In this document: one piece after another, positions 20,273 through 29,572 of the stretch
Position numbering within the stretch: the first letter of the stretch is position 1
How the letters are laid out: every line of letters begins with the position of its first letter
Assembly (NCBI GenBank): GCA_951812725.1
Contig: OX638330.1
Span: forward strand, 992,001-1,056,000
Direction: 5' to 3'
DNA: 64,000 nucleotides
DNA from: an uncultured Caldilineaceae bacterium
Lineage (GTDB): Bacteria; Chloroflexota; Anaerolineae; Caldilineales; Caldilineaceae
Translations under genes and position numbers: made by a program
Notes under the pieces: generated by a model
What the model saw: only the letters and a program-made list of their open reading frames with translations
Database searches by the model: none
Told to the model about the DNA's origin: nothing

Positions 20273-21874
20273 GTGGTAGAACTCATACATGTTGAAGGCG
20301 AAGTTCGGGTCGAGGCCCTGCGCCAGCAACTCGCGCGCATGGGCAGCGGCCCTGTGGCCATAATCCTGCCCGAAGGCTGTGCTCCACTGGAAAGCCTGAC
20401 GCGGCTGCGGTTGCTCCAACGTCAGGCCCAGACCAGGGGCCAGACTCTGGCGTTCGTGACTCGTGATTCCACCATCCGCCGAAACGCCAAACGCTTGGGA
20501 ATCCCTGTGTTTGGAAGTGAAGCCGCCCTGCGCTGGCGGCGCTGGCGCCCTGGCGGCGCCGCTCCCCACATCGAATCCAACCATCCCGGCGTCGAGTTAC
20601 CCGACCCACCCCACTGGCGCAAGAAACAAGGCGCGATCGATCCAAAAGTGGGCAAGCTTCCAAGCATTGAACGCAGCCGCAGCCGGCGTGTCCGCGCCGC
20701 TCGCCGCTATAACCGCGCAACCCCCCTCTGGCTGCAGCTAATCGGATACCTGTTCGTTGGGCTCTTTCTGATCACTTTTTTGGGGGGATTCGTCTACTAC
20801 GTCCTCCCCGCTGCCACGGTCACACTTGTGCCCGGCCAGCGCGCCCTGGAAACTGCAGTAGTATTGACCGCCGACCCCCTAGTGGAAGTCGCCGATCTGG
20901 AGCAGGGACTGCTGTCAGCGCGCCTGCTGGAAACAACCGTGGAAGCAACTGGATCAGTGGCTACCACGGGCAGCGGCTGGTCCGAAGTGGAGACGGCAGA
21001 GGGAAAGGTTGTCTTTACCAACCAGACCAACCGTACGGTTCGTATCCCCGCAGGCACGATTGTCTCTACCAGCACCGGCGAAGATGTTGATTTCAGCATC
21101 CTCGAGGACCTCGAGATTGACGGCCCCATTGGCACGCGGGCCGAAGTTGAAATCGAGGCGACCGAACCGGGGCTTCTTGGCAATGTACCCAGCAACCGGA
21201 TTACTACAGTGGCCGGCGCCTTGCGTTCTCGCGTGCGCGTAACCAACCCTGAGCCCACTGCAGGGGGCGAAAACGCCCGCGTGCGTTTTGTCACGCAAGC
21301 GGACAAGGATAGGCTGCTTGACCAGGTATACACTGCCATCCGCGACGTGGCCTATGAGAATTTGGCGCCGGAACTGGGCGCCGACGAGTGGATGCCCGAA
21401 GACCTGATCCAGACCTACATCACCGCCCAATTCTTTGACCATTTCAACGATGAACCGGCCGAAGAACTGAACCTCACCTTGCGCGTGCTAATCCAGGGAA
21501 GCGCGATCAACCGCAGCGCATCAGAAGAGGCCGCCATGGTGATGTTGCGCAAAGCAGTCCCCGAACGCGGCCAGCTGGTCGCGGAATCGATCGGCTTTAC
21601 GGTCGAACCGCACACAGTCGTCAGCGGGCGCACACTTCGCTACTCCGTGACCGCACGCGGAAACTACGTCATCCCCATCGACGTAAGGGACGTCAGCCGC
21701 ACCGTGACCGGCCTGAATGTCGAAGAAGCGGCCCTCCGGTTGCAGGATGAATGGCTGCTTGCCAGGGAGCCGGACTTCTATCTCGACCCCGCCTGGTTCG
21801 GCACCCTCCCCCAGATTGCCAGCCGCATCCAGGTGCGCGTCGAGCTGAGCGAGGCTGCCCGCAGCGGCCAGTAG
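20273..21874 (+). CDS. Membrane-anchored Baseplate_J-like domain protein
   Basis: A 533-residue protein. Residues 1-150 are hydrophilic and basic near the end (RSRSRRVRAARRYNR). One transmembrane helix (LIGYLFVGLFLITFLGGFVYYVL, about 156-178) follows. The remainder is an extracellular beta-rich region resembling phage baseplate J/gp47-like domains (GKVVFTNQTNRTVRIPAGTIVS, then TEPGLLGNVPSNRIT). Proteins of this plan occur near ruvX in some Chloroflexota and cyanobacteria, but no function is established. A GTG start at 20273 is used. It lies 61 nt after alaS and 13 nt before ruvX, suggesting one transcript. Confidence 0.65.
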   Translation: MVELIHVEGEVRVEALRQQLARMGSGPVAIILPEGCAPLESLTRLRLLQRQAQTRGQTLAFVTRDSTIRRNAKRLGIPVFGSEAALRWRRWRPGGAAPHIESNHPGVELPDPPHWRKKQGAIDPKVGKLPSIERSRSRRVRAARRYNRATPLWLQLIGYLFVGLFLITFLGGFVYYVLPAATVTLVPGQRALETAVVLTADPLVEVADLEQGLLSARLLETTVEATGSVATTGSGWSEVETAEGKVVFTNQTNRTVRIPAGTIVSTSTGEDVDFSILEDLEIDGPIGTRAEVEIEATEPGLLGNVPSNRITTVAGALRSRVRVTNPEPTAGGENARVRFVTQADKDRLLDQVYTAIRDVAYENLAPELGADEWMPEDLIQTYITAQFFDHFNDEPAEELNLTLRVLIQGSAINRSASEEAAMVMLRKAVPERGQLVAESIGFTVEPHTVVSGRTLRYSVTARGNYVIPIDVRDVSRTVTGLNVEEAALRLQDEWLLAREPDFYLDPAWFGTLPQIASRIQVRVELSEAARSGQ

Positions 21875-21887
21875 CCCCTGGCAAACG

Positions 21888-22355
21888 ATGACCCCGCAAT
21901 CCCACGCCAACCCAGCACAACCACCCGGCAAGATCATCGCGCTGGACGTGGGCGATGCCCGCATCGGCGTCGCCACCTGCGATCCCCTGCGTCTGACCGT
22001 GCGCCCGCTGCATACTTTACGCCGTCACAGCCGCCGCCGTGACTTCGAAGCCCTTGCCCGGATTTACGCTGAAGAGGAGGCCGTGCTCGTCGTCTGCGGG
22101 CTGCCCTACAACATGGACGGCAGCGAAGGTCCCCAAGCGCAGAAGATGCGCAATTGGGCGGCTCGTTTCACACGCGCCATCCGCGCCATCCGCGGCGAGG
22201 AGGTCCCCCTCGTCCTCTGGGATGAACGTCTAAGCAGCTTCGCCGCCGACGAGTGGATCGCCAAAGCAGGGTCCCACGCGGCCGGCCAGGATGCGGTCGC
22301 CGCGGCGGTGATACTGCGCAGCTATCTGGACGCTCAACACGGAACCGGTCTGTAG
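21888..22355 (+). CDS. ruvX: RuvX/YqgF putative pre-16S rRNA nuclease (Holliday-junction resolvase fold)
   Basis: An RNase H-fold nuclease required for 5' maturation of 16S rRNA in E. coli, historically called a Holliday junction resolvase. Motifs are ALDVGDARIGVA (first acidic residue), GLPYNMDGSEG, WDERLSS and a C-terminal QDAVAAA carrying the last acidic residue. Length 155 is typical. It is the last gene of the alaS-Baseplate_J-ruvX group, followed by a hairpin. Confidence 0.88.
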   Translation: MTPQSHANPAQPPGKIIALDVGDARIGVATCDPLRLTVRPLHTLRRHSRRRDFEALARIYAEEEAVLVVCGLPYNMDGSEGPQAQKMRNWAARFTRAIRAIRGEEVPLVLWDERLSSFAADEWIAKAGSHAAGQDAVAAAVILRSYLDAQHGTGL

Positions 22356-22365
22356 CACGGGTCCT

Positions 22366-22399
22366 AGGTGAGAACGTAAGTGTCCGAGCGTTCTCACCT
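22366..22399 (+). terminator. Terminator-like hairpin after ruvX
   Basis: Perfect 11-bp inverted repeat AGGTGAGAACG / CGTTCTCACCT with a 12-nt loop, 10 nt after the ruvX stop. Only two T residues follow directly, so it is an imperfect intrinsic terminator. Confidence 0.55.
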
Positions 22400-22430
22400 T
22401 GTCGGAGCTTGTAATCTGAAGTGAAAGTAA

Positions 22431-22901
22431 GTGACGCGAAGCGTCCGCAGAGGAGTAGTTTGGAGTCAGGAGCTACCCATCACTATAAGCACGAAGTGCG
22501 TCAGACGTTGCATTCATACGCTCAAGAGCGCATGGGAAGGTCTGCATGGGTATGAACCCAGTGAGGTCCTGAACGAAATTTTCCGGGCCGCCTGCGTCAA
22601 AGAGTTTGAACTTGTGCTCGATCAGAGCGGCAGATTGCTGAAAAGGCGCCTCCGTCCTTACTTTGCAAGTAACCGGCAGGCGGATCAGCTCTCCTTTAAC
22701 GATATCTTCCGCTATGCTGCCAAGCACTGTCTGATCAGCGAGGACGCCTGTGAGCGCTGGCTCGAATACCGCGCCAACCGTAATGAAACGGCGCACGAAT
22801 ATGGCGAGCATTTTGCAGAAAGGACTCTCGAACTTCTGCCCCAGTTCATTGCTGACGCAGATGCGTTGGTCGCGATGATCGAGGAAGTGCAGGATGAATG
22901 A
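22431..22901 (+). CDS. hepT: HEPN toxin of the HepT/HI0074 family
   Basis: An all-helical HEPN protein. The C-terminal half has WLEYRANRNETAHEYGEHF, which contains exactly R-x4-H-x-Y (RNETAHEY), the RNase motif of HepT toxins whose Tyr is AMP-modified by the partner MNT protein. The central part (EIFRAACVKEFELVLDQSGRLLKRRL) matches the nucleotidyltransferase-substrate-binding family. The GTG at 22431 gives 156 residues. The first roughly 28 residues are not family-like and the start is uncertain. Its last 8 nt overlap mntA, the usual arrangement in this type VII toxin-antitoxin system. Confidence 0.82.
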   Translation: MTRSVRRGVVWSQELPITISTKCVRRCIHTLKSAWEGLHGYEPSEVLNEIFRAACVKEFELVLDQSGRLLKRRLRPYFASNRQADQLSFNDIFRYAAKHCLISEDACERWLEYRANRNETAHEYGEHFAERTLELLPQFIADADALVAMIEEVQDE

Positions 22902-23211
22902 CCGGCTGCATTTGAAGCCAAGGCATCGACAGTTGCTCGAGGACATTCTGCGTGCACATCTGCCTGACGTCGAAGTGTGGGCTTACGGCAGCCGTGTCAG
23001 CGGCCACAGTCACGGCGGCAGCGATCTGGATCTGGTTCTGCGCGGTCCGGAATTGGAGCAGATCCCAATCAGCAAGCTCGTCGACCTGGAGGAAGCCCTG
23101 CGCGAGTCAACCATCCCTTTCATAGTAGAGGCACGCGATTGGGCGCGCCTGCCGGAGACTTTCCACCGCGAAATCATGCACGACTATATAGTCCTGGTGG
23201 CCGAGCGGTAA
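22894..23211 (+). CDS. mntA: MNT nucleotidyltransferase antitoxin
   Basis: A 105-residue minimal nucleotidyltransferase with the diagnostic GSRVSGHSHGGSDLDLV (GSx10DxD active site). MNT antitoxins inactivate the HEPN RNase by adding AMP to its Rx4HxY tyrosine. The gene overlaps hepT by 8 nt, so the two are co-translated. A third acidic residue is plausible in FIVEARDW. Confidence 0.85.
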   Translation: MNDRLHLKPRHRQLLEDILRAHLPDVEVWAYGSRVSGHSHGGSDLDLVLRGPELEQIPISKLVDLEEALRESTIPFIVEARDWARLPETFHREIMHDYIVLVAER

Positions 23212-23221
23212 GCGGGTAGAT

Positions 23222-23479
23222 TCAGCACGCCGTTGACTTCTCTATCCTGTATGAAACCAGTGTCTTGGAGAGTCCAGGGTAGCCAAAGATGCCATTGCCC
23301 GTCTGAATAGCAATGCCACTGCTCAATTTCGCATAGTCTTGCCCGCCTCTTTCAACGCAGGCATCGAGTGCCGTGACCACAAAACAGTCGCTTTCCGCGT
23401 CGGCTACGTCACAATTGCCGAATTCTATTTTGTTCACCGCCTCCAACGCGTAAGCGACCAGCTTATCGAGCCCCTCCAA
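23222..23479 (-). CDS. Unrecognised 85-residue fragment downstream of gdhA
   Basis: The frame reads EGLDKLVAYALEAVNKIEF and continues in protein-like composition (Ala, Asp, Glu, Val) to ALDACVERGGQDYAKLSSG and a stop at 23222. It is open upstream almost to the gdhA stop, but no ATG with a ribosome site is seen there. It may be a small gene with a TTG start or the tail of a lost gene. I do not recognise the family. Confidence 0.25.
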   Translation of the reverse strand: MEGLDKLVAYALEAVNKIEFGNCDVADAESDCFVVTALDACVERGGQDYAKLSSGIAIQTGNGIFGYPGLSKTLVSYRIEKSTAC

Positions 23480-23529
23480 CCCATCAGTTTCGTCCCGATA
23501 ATTTACATGCTGCCGTGTAGCACCACCCC

Positions 23530-25002
23530 CTACGGATAGATGCCCCGATACTTGACCGCATCCACTATTCGCTGGATGGCAATTGTATAGGCTGCCGTCC
23601 TCAAGTCCTGTCCGGTCTGAACCGTGATCGCCAGTACGTCGTCGAGATTCTCCAGCAGCTTCCGCTTCATCTGATGCCGGATCTCGCTCTCATCCCAGGA
23701 GAAGGCCTGCAAATCCTGTACCCATTCAAAGTAACTGACCACAACACCGCCAGCATTGCACAGAATGTCCGGGATGATCAGGACCCCCTTTTCTTCCAGA
23801 ATGCGGTCAGCCTCCGGCGTGCTCGGCCCGTTTGCGCCCTCGGCGATGACCCGGGCATTGATTTTGTCCGCGTTCTCCTTGGTGATCTGCCCCTCCAATG
23901 CCGCCGGAACCAGCACATCCACCTTCAGCTCCAGCAACTCCTCTTTTGTCAAAGCGTCCGCGCGCGGATAGCCGACGACCGTCCCTGTCTCCTCAGCGTA
24001 ATGCTTTAGATGGCGTGGGTCCAGGCCCCGCTCGTCATACACCGCGCCGCTGACATCACTGACGGCTATGACCTTCGCGCCCCGTTCATGCATGGCGCGC
24101 GCGGTCCAACTGCCAACATTGCCGAACCCCTGAATAGCAACAGTTGTATCTTCCAAATTGAGACCCAGGCGGCGGCGCAGCATCGCCCTGGTTACGTATG
24201 TGATGCCCAGGCCAGTGGCGTATTCCCGGCCGGCAGAGCCGCCCACGGCCAGGGGCTTGCCGGTCGTAACGGCAGGCACGGAATAGCCTCTATTCATGGA
24301 ATACGTGTCCATGATCCAGGCCATCACTTTCGAATCCGTACCCACGTCCGGCGCGGGAATGTCAATCTCCGGCCCGATGAAGAGACTGATTTCGGTGGTG
24401 TAGCGCCGGGTCATCGCCTGTAATTCCTTTTCCGAGAGGTCCTTGGGGTTGACAATGACACCGCCCTTGGCGCCGCCATAGGGCAGATTCATCAACGCGC
24501 ATTTCCACGTCATCCACATGGCCAGTGCCCGTGATTCGTCCAGGGACACATCCGGATGGTAACGGATCCCCCCTTTTGTCGGCCCCAACGCCGTGTTGTG
24601 ATGCACCCGGAAACCAGTGAACATGCGAATCGTGTCGTCATCCATCACCACCGGAAAGTGAACGATCAATTCCCGGCGGGGCACACACAGGTATTCGAGC
24701 ATATCGTCGTCAAGATTCATTGCATTGGCGACGCGCGTCAGTTGCTCCTGGGCCACCGAGTACGCGCTCGCGCGCTGGACAGCATGCGGCTGCGCTGGCT
24801 CTGATTCTATTTCTGTTGGATGGGAGTTCGAAGGCAGATGCTGCTCAGTAGTACGGGTTATGGGCGGAGAAACAGAGTCGACAATTGCAAGCGAAGGGGT
24901 GTTTGCGACTGGCTCGTCTGCTGTGGAGCGAGACTGGGACTGTTCATTAGAACTGCTAGCTTCCTGCGCCGAAGAATTCGCGTTGGCCTGTTTTTTCGTC
25001 AT
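23530..25002 (-). CDS. gdhA: Glutamate dehydrogenase (Glu/Leu/Phe/Val family) with long N-terminal tail
   Basis: Interconverts glutamate and 2-oxoglutarate plus ammonia, linking carbon and nitrogen metabolism. The catalytic domain is typical: [23 protein letters not shown] with the active-site lysine, DIPAPDVGT, and the NAD(P)-binding GFGNVGSW. From about residue 77 onward it has the normal length for a hexameric GDH (about 414 residues). Residues 1-76 are an extra low-complexity Ser/Thr/Glu/Pro-rich segment. Its start is supported by the ATAGGAG ribosome site just before the ATG at 25002, so the tail appears to be translated. Cofactor preference cannot be told. Confidence 0.93.
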   Translation of the reverse strand: MTKKQANANSSAQEASSSNEQSQSRSTADEPVANTPSLAIVDSVSPPITRTTEQHLPSNSHPTEIESEPAQPHAVQRASAYSVAQEQLTRVANAMNLDDDMLEYLCVPRRELIVHFPVVMDDDTIRMFTGFRVHHNTALGPTKGGIRYHPDVSLDESRALAMWMTWKCALMNLPYGGAKGGVIVNPKDLSEKELQAMTRRYTTEISLFIGPEIDIPAPDVGTDSKVMAWIMDTYSMNRGYSVPAVTTGKPLAVGGSAGREYATGLGITYVTRAMLRRRLGLNLEDTTVAIQGFGNVGSWTARAMHERGAKVIAVSDVSGAVYDERGLDPRHLKHYAEETGTVVGYPRADALTKEELLELKVDVLVPAALEGQITKENADKINARVIAEGANGPSTPEADRILEEKGVLIIPDILCNAGGVVVSYFEWVQDLQAFSWDESEIRHQMKRKLLENLDDVLAITVQTGQDLRTAAYTIAIQRIVDAVKYRGIYP

Positions 25003-25116
25003 TGAAAAACTCCTATTCTGTTATAGGTTCAGACACAGTCGTCTGACGCTTGGATCGCTCAGAAAACCAGAATTCCCTGCACATGGCTCGAACACTGGGA
25101 GGTTTGAGCCGGGTCT

Positions 25117-25941
25117 CTACCCCATCAGCCCTCCCAAAAATGCTGCCGTGCGCCGGGTCGCCTCTTCCGGCGTCATGTCCCCGCCGAAAGCCTGGTGCAT
25201 GGTCACGGAGCCATCGTAGCCGATTGCCCGCAACCCGTCGAAGATAGAGGAAAAGTCGATGCCGCCGGGCGCGTCCAGCGGCCGCATCGTGGACATCACC
25301 GTTCCCCGCGTCCACGTCTCCATCGGCTGCAGACCGTCCGGCTCCGGCGTGTGGTTCTGCACATAAACGTTGAACAGCCAGGGCAGAAATGCGCGTAAAG
25401 TTTCCTCACCGTACACCTGGCCGCACAGCGCCAGATTGGCCGGCTCATAGATGATGCCGAAGTTTGGCCGCCCCACAGCCTTCAGCGCCTCCACCGACCC
25501 ATCGACCGTTTCGAACAGGCTGCGAGTGTGGCTCTGATGAGCCAGGCGGATATCCCGCTCGCGCGCCTCGTCGGCGGCCCGCTGTGCGTGAACTATGTCC
25601 TCTTCCTGCTTCATGCAGATGCGAATCAAGTCCGCCCCCAGCGCCTCGGCCAGATCGAGAGAAGGGGTGATCCGACGCAAACTGAGCGGCCCTTCCTCGC
25701 TGTTTTCAGGGACCGGGAAATCGGCCGTGATCATCGATATGCTCAGACCCTGCTCCGCCACCGTTCGCCTCACGCGCGCGGCTGTGCCGGCCGCGCTGTG
25801 GACACCCACAACCGACGCCCGCATACAGAGGGCGTCGTACCCTGCGTCGGCCGCGATGCGCGCCAAGTCTCCTAACGGGATCGTGCTCACCCGCTTGTTG
25901 CTGAAGCTCTCCGCGACCCGCACCGAAAGTGACATTTTCAT
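25117..25941 (-). CDS. Sugar phosphate isomerase/epimerase (xylose isomerase-like TIM barrel)
   Basis: A 274-residue AP-endonuclease-2/xylose-isomerase-like barrel protein. Candidate metal ligands are the Glu of IIYEPANLAL, His in YVQNHTPEPD, and the C-terminal SVTMHQAFGG (His instead of the common Glu). Family members epimerise or isomerise ketoses or inositol derivatives. The substrate is unknown here. The gene is transcribed divergently from mtaB. The ATG at 25941 follows a -10 element by 7 nt with no Shine-Dalgarno sequence. Confidence 0.75.
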   Translation of the reverse strand: MKMSLSVRVAESFSNKRVSTIPLGDLARIAADAGYDALCMRASVVGVHSAAGTAARVRRTVAEQGLSISMITADFPVPENSEEGPLSLRRITPSLDLAEALGADLIRICMKQEEDIVHAQRAADEARERDIRLAHQSHTRSLFETVDGSVEALKAVGRPNFGIIYEPANLALCGQVYGEETLRAFLPWLFNVYVQNHTPEPDGLQPMETWTRGTVMSTMRPLDAPGGIDFSSIFDGLRAIGYDGSVTMHQAFGGDMTPEEATRRTAAFLGGLMG

Positions 25942-25954
25942 ACTTAGAAGTATA
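25940..25954 (-). promoter_or_regulatory. Leaderless promoter with palindrome at the isomerase start
   Basis: On the minus strand TATACT (25954-25949) is followed after 7 nt by the ATG at 25941. The interval is itself an inverted repeat, ATACTT-AG-AAGTAT (25940-25953), that spans the -10 and the start codon. A dimeric repressor site is conceivable. Confidence 0.45.
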
Positions 25955-25988
25955 ACTGATTCAGCATTAAATGATAAGAATAGTTCTA

Positions 25989-25997
25989 TGTTATCCT
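25989..25997 (+). promoter_or_regulatory. Extended -10 promoter candidate for mtaB
   Basis: TGT followed by TATCCT (25992-25997), 67 nt upstream of the mtaB ATG, facing away from the isomerase promoter about 40 nt away. Confidence 0.35.
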
Positions 25998-26064
25998 GTT
26001 ATCATCAGTGGCATTTTTCACAGACCAAGAGCAGCCGCTGCCAACCAGCCATTAGCTGCAAACC

Positions 26065-27405
26065 ATGCGCGTTTTTTTTGACCAACTGGGCTGCCGGCTC
26101 AACTTCAGCGAAAACAGTTCACTGGCAGGCCGCCTCAGCGCGGCCGGTCACCGCATCGTCGGCCGTCCCGAAGATGCGCACGTGATTGTGCTCAACACCT
26201 GCGCAGTCACGGCCCAGGCCGCACGCAAAAGCCGCCAAGCCTCGCGTCACCTGCACAAGCGCAACCCCAATGCCCGTATCGCATTAACCGGCTGCTACGT
26301 AACACTGGCCCCCCAGGAGAGCGCCCAGTTGCCCGGCGTAGAGCTCGTCGCCGACAACCAGGCCAAGGAGATGCTGCACACGCTCTTGGAACCCTGGAGC
26401 GCGCAATTCTCCGATCCAGACGACCTTGCCCGCATTCAGCCGCACGGAACACCCTTCTCGCCCGCACCCGCTGGCGAAGATGGTGGCCGTACACGCGCCT
26501 TTGTCAAAGTCCAAGACGGCTGCCAGAACCGCTGCACATTCTGCATCGTAACCGCACTGCGCGGCGACAGCCGCAGCCGCCCGACCGCAGATGTCGTGCG
26601 CGAAGTTCAGGAGCTTGTCGAAAACGGCTACCGCGAAGCCGTTATCACCGGCGTCCACCTGGGCGCCTACGGGAGAGACCTCCCAGGCAGCTCCAGTACC
26701 GATCTCAAGGAGTTGACCGCAGCCATCCTCACCGACACCGACATCGCCCGCCTGCGCCTCAGCAGCCTCGAGCCATGGGAGTTGGCCGACGGCTTCTTTG
26801 ACCTGTGGCAGCGCTGGCCCGGACGGCTGTGCCCGCACTTGCATCTGCCTCTGCAGGCCGGCGCCGACGCCCAACTGCGCCGCATGGCCCGGCGCTGCAC
26901 CGTCGCCAGTTTCCGCAAACTGGTCGCCGACGCCCGCACAGCCATCCCCGATCTGATCATTACAACCGATCTGATCGTCGGTTTCCCCCGGGAAACCGAC
27001 GCCGACTTTGAAGAGGGGCTGCGTTTCGTCGAAGAAATGCGTTTCGCCCACGCACATATTTTCCCTTTCAGCCCCCGCGCCGGCACCGCCGCGGCCAATT
27101 TTGACGGCCAGGTACCGAAAGCGCGCAAGCAGGAGCGCTCCCGCCGCATGCACCAGGTCGCGGCGCGCACCGGCCAGCTGGAGCGAATGAGAAACGTCGG
27201 CACAACACGGCCCGTCCTGTGGGAGGGCAGCGGTCAGCAACTGACAGACCAGGCCGACACAGTTCTATTGAACGGCTTGACAGACAACTACCTGCGCGTT
27301 ATGGCCCAGGCTCCCGCGGGCCTCGACCTCAGCAACAAAATCACCCCCGTCCGCCTGGATGAACTCCACGGCGAAACCCTGTACGGCGTACCCCAGTTGC
27401 CCTAG
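26065..27405 (+). CDS. mtaB: tRNA t6A37 methylthiotransferase MtaB
   Basis: Radical-SAM enzyme that converts t6A37 to ms2t6A37 in ANN-decoding tRNAs. The N-terminal methylthiotransferase domain has its three cluster cysteines C10 (QLGCRLN), C46 (NTCAVT) and C77 (TGCYV). The radical-SAM cluster is C153-x3-C157-x2-C160 (CQNRCTFC). The TRAM domain forms the last about 60 residues. The LGCRLN start and THPH-type core ([13 protein letters not shown]) favour MtaB over MiaB or RimO. Length 446 is typical. No clear ribosome site precedes the ATG. Confidence 0.9.
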   Translation: MRVFFDQLGCRLNFSENSSLAGRLSAAGHRIVGRPEDAHVIVLNTCAVTAQAARKSRQASRHLHKRNPNARIALTGCYVTLAPQESAQLPGVELVADNQAKEMLHTLLEPWSAQFSDPDDLARIQPHGTPFSPAPAGEDGGRTRAFVKVQDGCQNRCTFCIVTALRGDSRSRPTADVVREVQELVENGYREAVITGVHLGAYGRDLPGSSSTDLKELTAAILTDTDIARLRLSSLEPWELADGFFDLWQRWPGRLCPHLHLPLQAGADAQLRRMARRCTVASFRKLVADARTAIPDLIITTDLIVGFPRETDADFEEGLRFVEEMRFAHAHIFPFSPRAGTAAANFDGQVPKARKQERSRRMHQVAARTGQLERMRNVGTTRPVLWEGSGQQLTDQADTVLLNGLTDNYLRVMAQAPAGLDLSNKITPVRLDELHGETLYGVPQLP

Positions 27406-27480
27406 GCCCCGTCTTACAGGCGTCTTGCGGCACTGAACGCGGCTTTCCCATTGGCCGCGTCAGTCATCGAGGAGCACCTG

Positions 27481-28875
27481 ATGGCCACTGAATCGTCAGT
27501 CGACCCAAAGCAGACGCCTGCGCCCGCACCGCAGCCGGGCAACCGCCGTGAGCAGTTCGGCTGGTATTTCTATGATTGGGCAAATTCCGCCTTCTCTACA
27601 ACCGTGGGCGCCGTCTTTCTCGGCCCATACGTATCCAGCCTGACCGAACAGGCGGCCGGCCCTGATGGCCTCGTCCGTCTTCTCGGCATCCCCATCGCCC
27701 CGTATTCCCTGGTCTCATACTGCATTACGATTTCAGTCATCCTCCAGGTGTTGTTTCTGCCGATTCTTGGTGCCATTGCCGACTACTCCAGCCTGCGCAA
27801 AAGGCTCTTGCAGATTTTCGCCGTCGCCGGTTCCGTCGTTACGATGTTCATGTTTTTCGTTACCGACCAAACCTGGTGGCTTGGGTGTCTTCTATTTATC
27901 GTCGCAAATCTTTGCTTTGGCGCCGCCATCGTATTTTATAATGCCTTTCTTCCCGATATCGCCGAACCCGACGAACGCGACCGCGTGTCGTCAGTCGGCT
28001 GGGCGCTGGGCTACTTGGGGGGCGGCATTCTACTGACCCTCAATCTGATTCTCTTCCTGATGCGCGACACCATCGGCATCGATTCTGGTATGGCTGTGCG
28101 CATCAATCTCTTCTCCGCCGGGTTGTGGTGGTTCGGCTGGTCGTTCGTTACCTGGAGATTGTTGCAATCGCGAGACATCGCCAAAGCGCTTCCTCCCGGC
28201 GAGACCTATCTGTCGACCGGTCTCAAACAGCTTTGGACTACCTTCAAAGAAACCGCGAAATACCCCCATACCATCCGTTTTCTGCTCGCCTACCTACTGT
28301 ATAACGATGGAATCCAGACAGTGTTTGCGTCTGCCGCGATCTTTGCTGCTGCTCCCCTCATCCAGGGAGGGCTGGGCATCGAGCAGGGCATGCTCACGCA
28401 GATCATTCTGATGATACAGTTCGTTGCCTTCGGCGGCGCGCTCCTGTTCGGCAGGATCGCGATACGAATCGGCGCCAAACGGGCGCTTGTCATCGGCCTG
28501 GTGATCTGGACCGTGGTGGTTATCTATGCCTACCTGGGCCTGCGAGGGGAGAACCGAATCCTGGAGTTCTGGATTCTTGGAGCATTTATTGCCCTGGTGA
28601 TGGGAGGCACGCAGGCGGTCAGCCGCAGCCTCTTTGCCAACATGATACCGCAGGGCAAGGAGGCAGAATTCTTTTCCATCTACGAAGTCAGCGAGCGCGG
28701 GACTTCCTGGCTCGGCCCGCTGGCATTCGGCCTGGTTAACCAGTTTTCAGGTAGCCTGCGTCCTGCCATATTATCGATTATTCTCTTCTTTGTCGTTGGG
28801 CTTCTCCTGCTTCTGCGCGTGGACGTGCGTCGGGCAATAGAAGAATCCGGCAACAAGCCGCCGGCAGTCATCTGA
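27481..28875 (+). CDS. UMF1-family MFS transporter, copy 1
   Basis: A membrane protein of about 464 residues with roughly 12 hydrophobic segments. It has the UMF1/Atg22-like hallmark GWYFYDWANSAFSTTVGAVFLGPY near the N-terminus, and a conserved loop LGYLGGGILLTLNL. Family members are linked to metabolite efflux. No substrate is assigned. The ATG at 27481 has GAGGAG 7 nt upstream. The frame is open to 27451, but that part lacks support. It is highly similar to the copy at 29573, including the sequence immediately upstream. Confidence 0.85.
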   Translation: MATESSVDPKQTPAPAPQPGNRREQFGWYFYDWANSAFSTTVGAVFLGPYVSSLTEQAAGPDGLVRLLGIPIAPYSLVSYCITISVILQVLFLPILGAIADYSSLRKRLLQIFAVAGSVVTMFMFFVTDQTWWLGCLLFIVANLCFGAAIVFYNAFLPDIAEPDERDRVSSVGWALGYLGGGILLTLNLILFLMRDTIGIDSGMAVRINLFSAGLWWFGWSFVTWRLLQSRDIAKALPPGETYLSTGLKQLWTTFKETAKYPHTIRFLLAYLLYNDGIQTVFASAAIFAAAPLIQGGLGIEQGMLTQIILMIQFVAFGGALLFGRIAIRIGAKRALVIGLVIWTVVVIYAYLGLRGENRILEFWILGAFIALVMGGTQAVSRSLFANMIPQGKEAEFFSIYEVSERGTSWLGPLAFGLVNQFSGSLRPAILSIILFFVVGLLLLLRVDVRRAIEESGNKPPAVI

Positions 28876-28906
28876 GCCTTACAAACTGACGCCCTATCTA
28901 CCGATT

Positions 28907-29556
28907 TCATTCGAAGATAGTGCCGGCTCTGGCTTCGTTGACGGTAGTCCGGACGTCGACCGGTTGGACCCAGTCTCCGGTGGCTTGCAGGAAAGCTGGA
29001 TGCCCAATGCCGCAGCCCGCCGTGAGCGCAATGCTGTCTAGCATCAACCCAGCCATGCCCAGTACTCCAGCATGGTAAACCGGCTCTGTGCTGGCAGTGG
29101 TCAACTCTCCTGCCTCCAGAATGTCTTGTGTGGTCATCATGGAGGGCTGCAACAGTTGTTCAATGGCATCCCCCCCTGGCTGCAGACCCATGACGCGGCC
29201 TCTCTTACGGCGGATGTGCCCAAGCCCTGTCCGTAAATCAACACCTTGTCGATGTGGCTAACGGTCATAAGATATGGTCCACTCTGCGCCAACCCGCTCA
29301 CGCCGCTGGTAACGACCGTGGCATCTCGTCTCTCGTCAAACATGGCGCCTAACCCGATGCGCACTGCCTCTTCCAACATTTCGTCGATTGCGTTCATCCC
29401 CTGGCTCATCATTGGACAGACGCACCCACTAATGGCTGGACTCCGGCATTTCTGGTGGTTCGCCGTTACCGCGATACTGGCAACAGACGCGGGGAACAGG
29501 GCCAGATTCTTGCTAAAGGCCTCCCCGACCGTGGGCACACTGTCGGCCGCCCCAGT
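28907..29556 (-). pseudogene. Decayed pyruvate kinase, C-terminal part
   Basis: Two overlapping minus-strand frames together match the last about 240 residues of the intact pyruvate kinase at 30988-32862. The upstream frame (29559 to about 29190) reads VPTVGEAFSKN, then MSQGMNAIDEMLEEAVRIGLG (intact gene: MGQRMNTIDEMLEDAVRIALR), then YLMTVSHIDKVLIYGQGLG. The downstream frame (from about 29191) reads MMTTQDILEAGEL and LQATGDWVQPVD, ending with GTIFE. A 27-residue or so stretch after GEAFSK is missing, a frameshift lies near 29190, and the whole catalytic barrel is absent. It is the relic of a tandem duplication that also copied the neighbouring transporter. Confidence 0.85.
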
Positions 29557-29572
29557 CACTTAGGAGCACCTG

